DNA of 14,998 nt from contig JAKALX010000039.1 in assembly GCA_021823905.1 (NCBI GenBank), positions 1 through 14,998 of the forward strand, read 5' to 3'. The stretch is from Chloroflexota bacterium. GTDB taxonomy: Bacteria > Chloroflexota > Dehalococcoidia > Tepidiformales > Tepidiformaceae. The notes under the pieces were generated by a model. That model did not search any database. It saw only the letters and a list, made by a program, of their open reading frames with translations, and was not told the DNA's origin. Positions 14,459 to 14,998 of the stretch are shown here, one piece after another. Made by a program: the position numbers and the translations under genes. Position 1 is the stretch's first letter; the number at the start of each line of letters is the position of its first letter.

Positions 14459-14889
14459 CCCGAGCGCGCGAAACAGGAGCCGAGCCTCAGAGCCGCCACA
14501 CGCTACCCCCGGTGGCGGAAGTTGCGATGGTGACGCTCCTCTTGGTCATCGTCGCGGGAATCATCACCGCCGCCTATCTTCCGGATACGGCTCCCCTCTG
14601 GCTGCCGGCCGCTCTGCTCGCCTGTGCGGTGGCGCTTCTGGTCGTCAACGCGGTGATGCTCGGCAAGGTCCGCTCATTCGCGTGGGATAAGTTCTTCCTT
14701 GTTGCGAAATGGGCCCTGGTCGCCTACGCCGTTATCGCGGGCATGCTCGAGTATGTGTTCATCGTCGACGGCACGCCCGCGAAGGTGCTCACGCTGTTGA
14801 CGGGCATGCTCCTCGTATTCGCGATAAACATCCCCTTGCTCTTCGCGTTCTCGGTGGCAAGATATCAGGCCCCTCCGGGAGAGCGTTGA
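14452..14889 (+). CDS. Small multi-pass membrane protein, partner of the preceding gene
   Basis: The 145-residue protein has a charged N-terminal head and four predicted helices (about 23-43, 49-71, 80-104, 109-135). No conserved catalytic motif is recognised. The start ATG 14452 overlaps the previous gene's last codons in ATGGTAG, giving a 7-base overlap and likely translational coupling. The shared helix-rich make-up and overlap suggest a two-subunit membrane complex. I do not recognise the family. Confidence 0.78.
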   Translation: MVARARETGAEPQSRHTLPPVAEVAMVTLLLVIVAGIITAAYLPDTAPLWLPAALLACAVALLVVNAVMLGKVRSFAWDKFFLVAKWALVAYAVIAGMLEYVFIVDGTPAKVLTLLTGMLLVFAINIPLLFAFSVARYQAPPGER

Positions 14890-14998
14890 GGCTCCGGCGA
14901 ATCGAGCGGCGCCGCGGGCAGCGCTGAAAGCTGCCGCTTGCCAACCCGATTTCGCTGCGCCATCCAGGAGGTTCGCCCGGTACCGGGGACGCCGATCG
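14890..14998. other. Window-end stretch without recognised feature
   Basis: Nothing is supported in the last 109 bases. CCAGGAGGTTCG near 14965-14976 looks like a ribosome site, so another gene may begin just past the edge. Confidence 0.35.

Noticed and set aside
1..14998. CRISPR array, insertion sequence or prophage
   Set aside because: No regularly spaced repeats, transposase, integrase or phage-type genes were seen on either strand.

Overview
The window is GC-rich bacterial DNA. Most genes start with GTG, and the mix of a Tat-exported lipoprotein binding protein, dipeptide-type permeases, class III CoA-transferases and phosphotriesterase-like hydrolases suits a soil or marine Chloroflexota (Dehalococcoidia-like) or possibly an actinobacterium. 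This placement is inference from gene content; there is no rRNA or other decisive marker.

Positions 1-10276 look like one catabolic locus under a TetR-family regulator. On the minus strand are the regulator (1816-2496), an acyl-CoA dehydrogenase (523-1683) and the 5' part of a phosphotriesterase-like hydrolase cut by the window edge (1-429). On the plus strand, transcribed away from the regulator, lie two adjacent class III (CaiB/BaiF) CoA-transferases (2858-4048, 4049-5293), a second phosphotriesterase-like hydrolase (5347-6315), a Tat lipoprotein substrate-binding protein (6346-8085) and two ABC permeases (8167-9114, 9116-10039). A hairpin at 10249-10275 could end the transcript. No ABC ATPase gene is present. 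Two near-identical 20-bp sites sharing TGACAGTGACGTCA lie just downstream of good sigma-70-type promoters, one before the dehydrogenase and one before the first CoA-transferase. They are the best candidates for the TetR operators and would tie both arms into one regulon. A plausible but unproven logic is: import a carboxylic ester, lactone or related compound, hydrolyse it, transfer CoA to the acid, then dehydrogenate the acyl-CoA.

Positions 10277-12094 hold a possible 30-residue membrane peptide gene (10342-10434, minus), miaB (10636-11928, minus) and a tRNA-Ser(GCU) gene (11960-12052, minus) with its own promoter. Positions 12095-12343 show no gene.

Positions 12344-14889 hold a secreted parallel beta-helix protein with a signal peptide and a sortase-like C-terminal tail. 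Upstream of it are PHO-box-like direct repeats. Two overlapping genes for small multi-pass membrane proteins follow. The last 109 bases show nothing recognisable.
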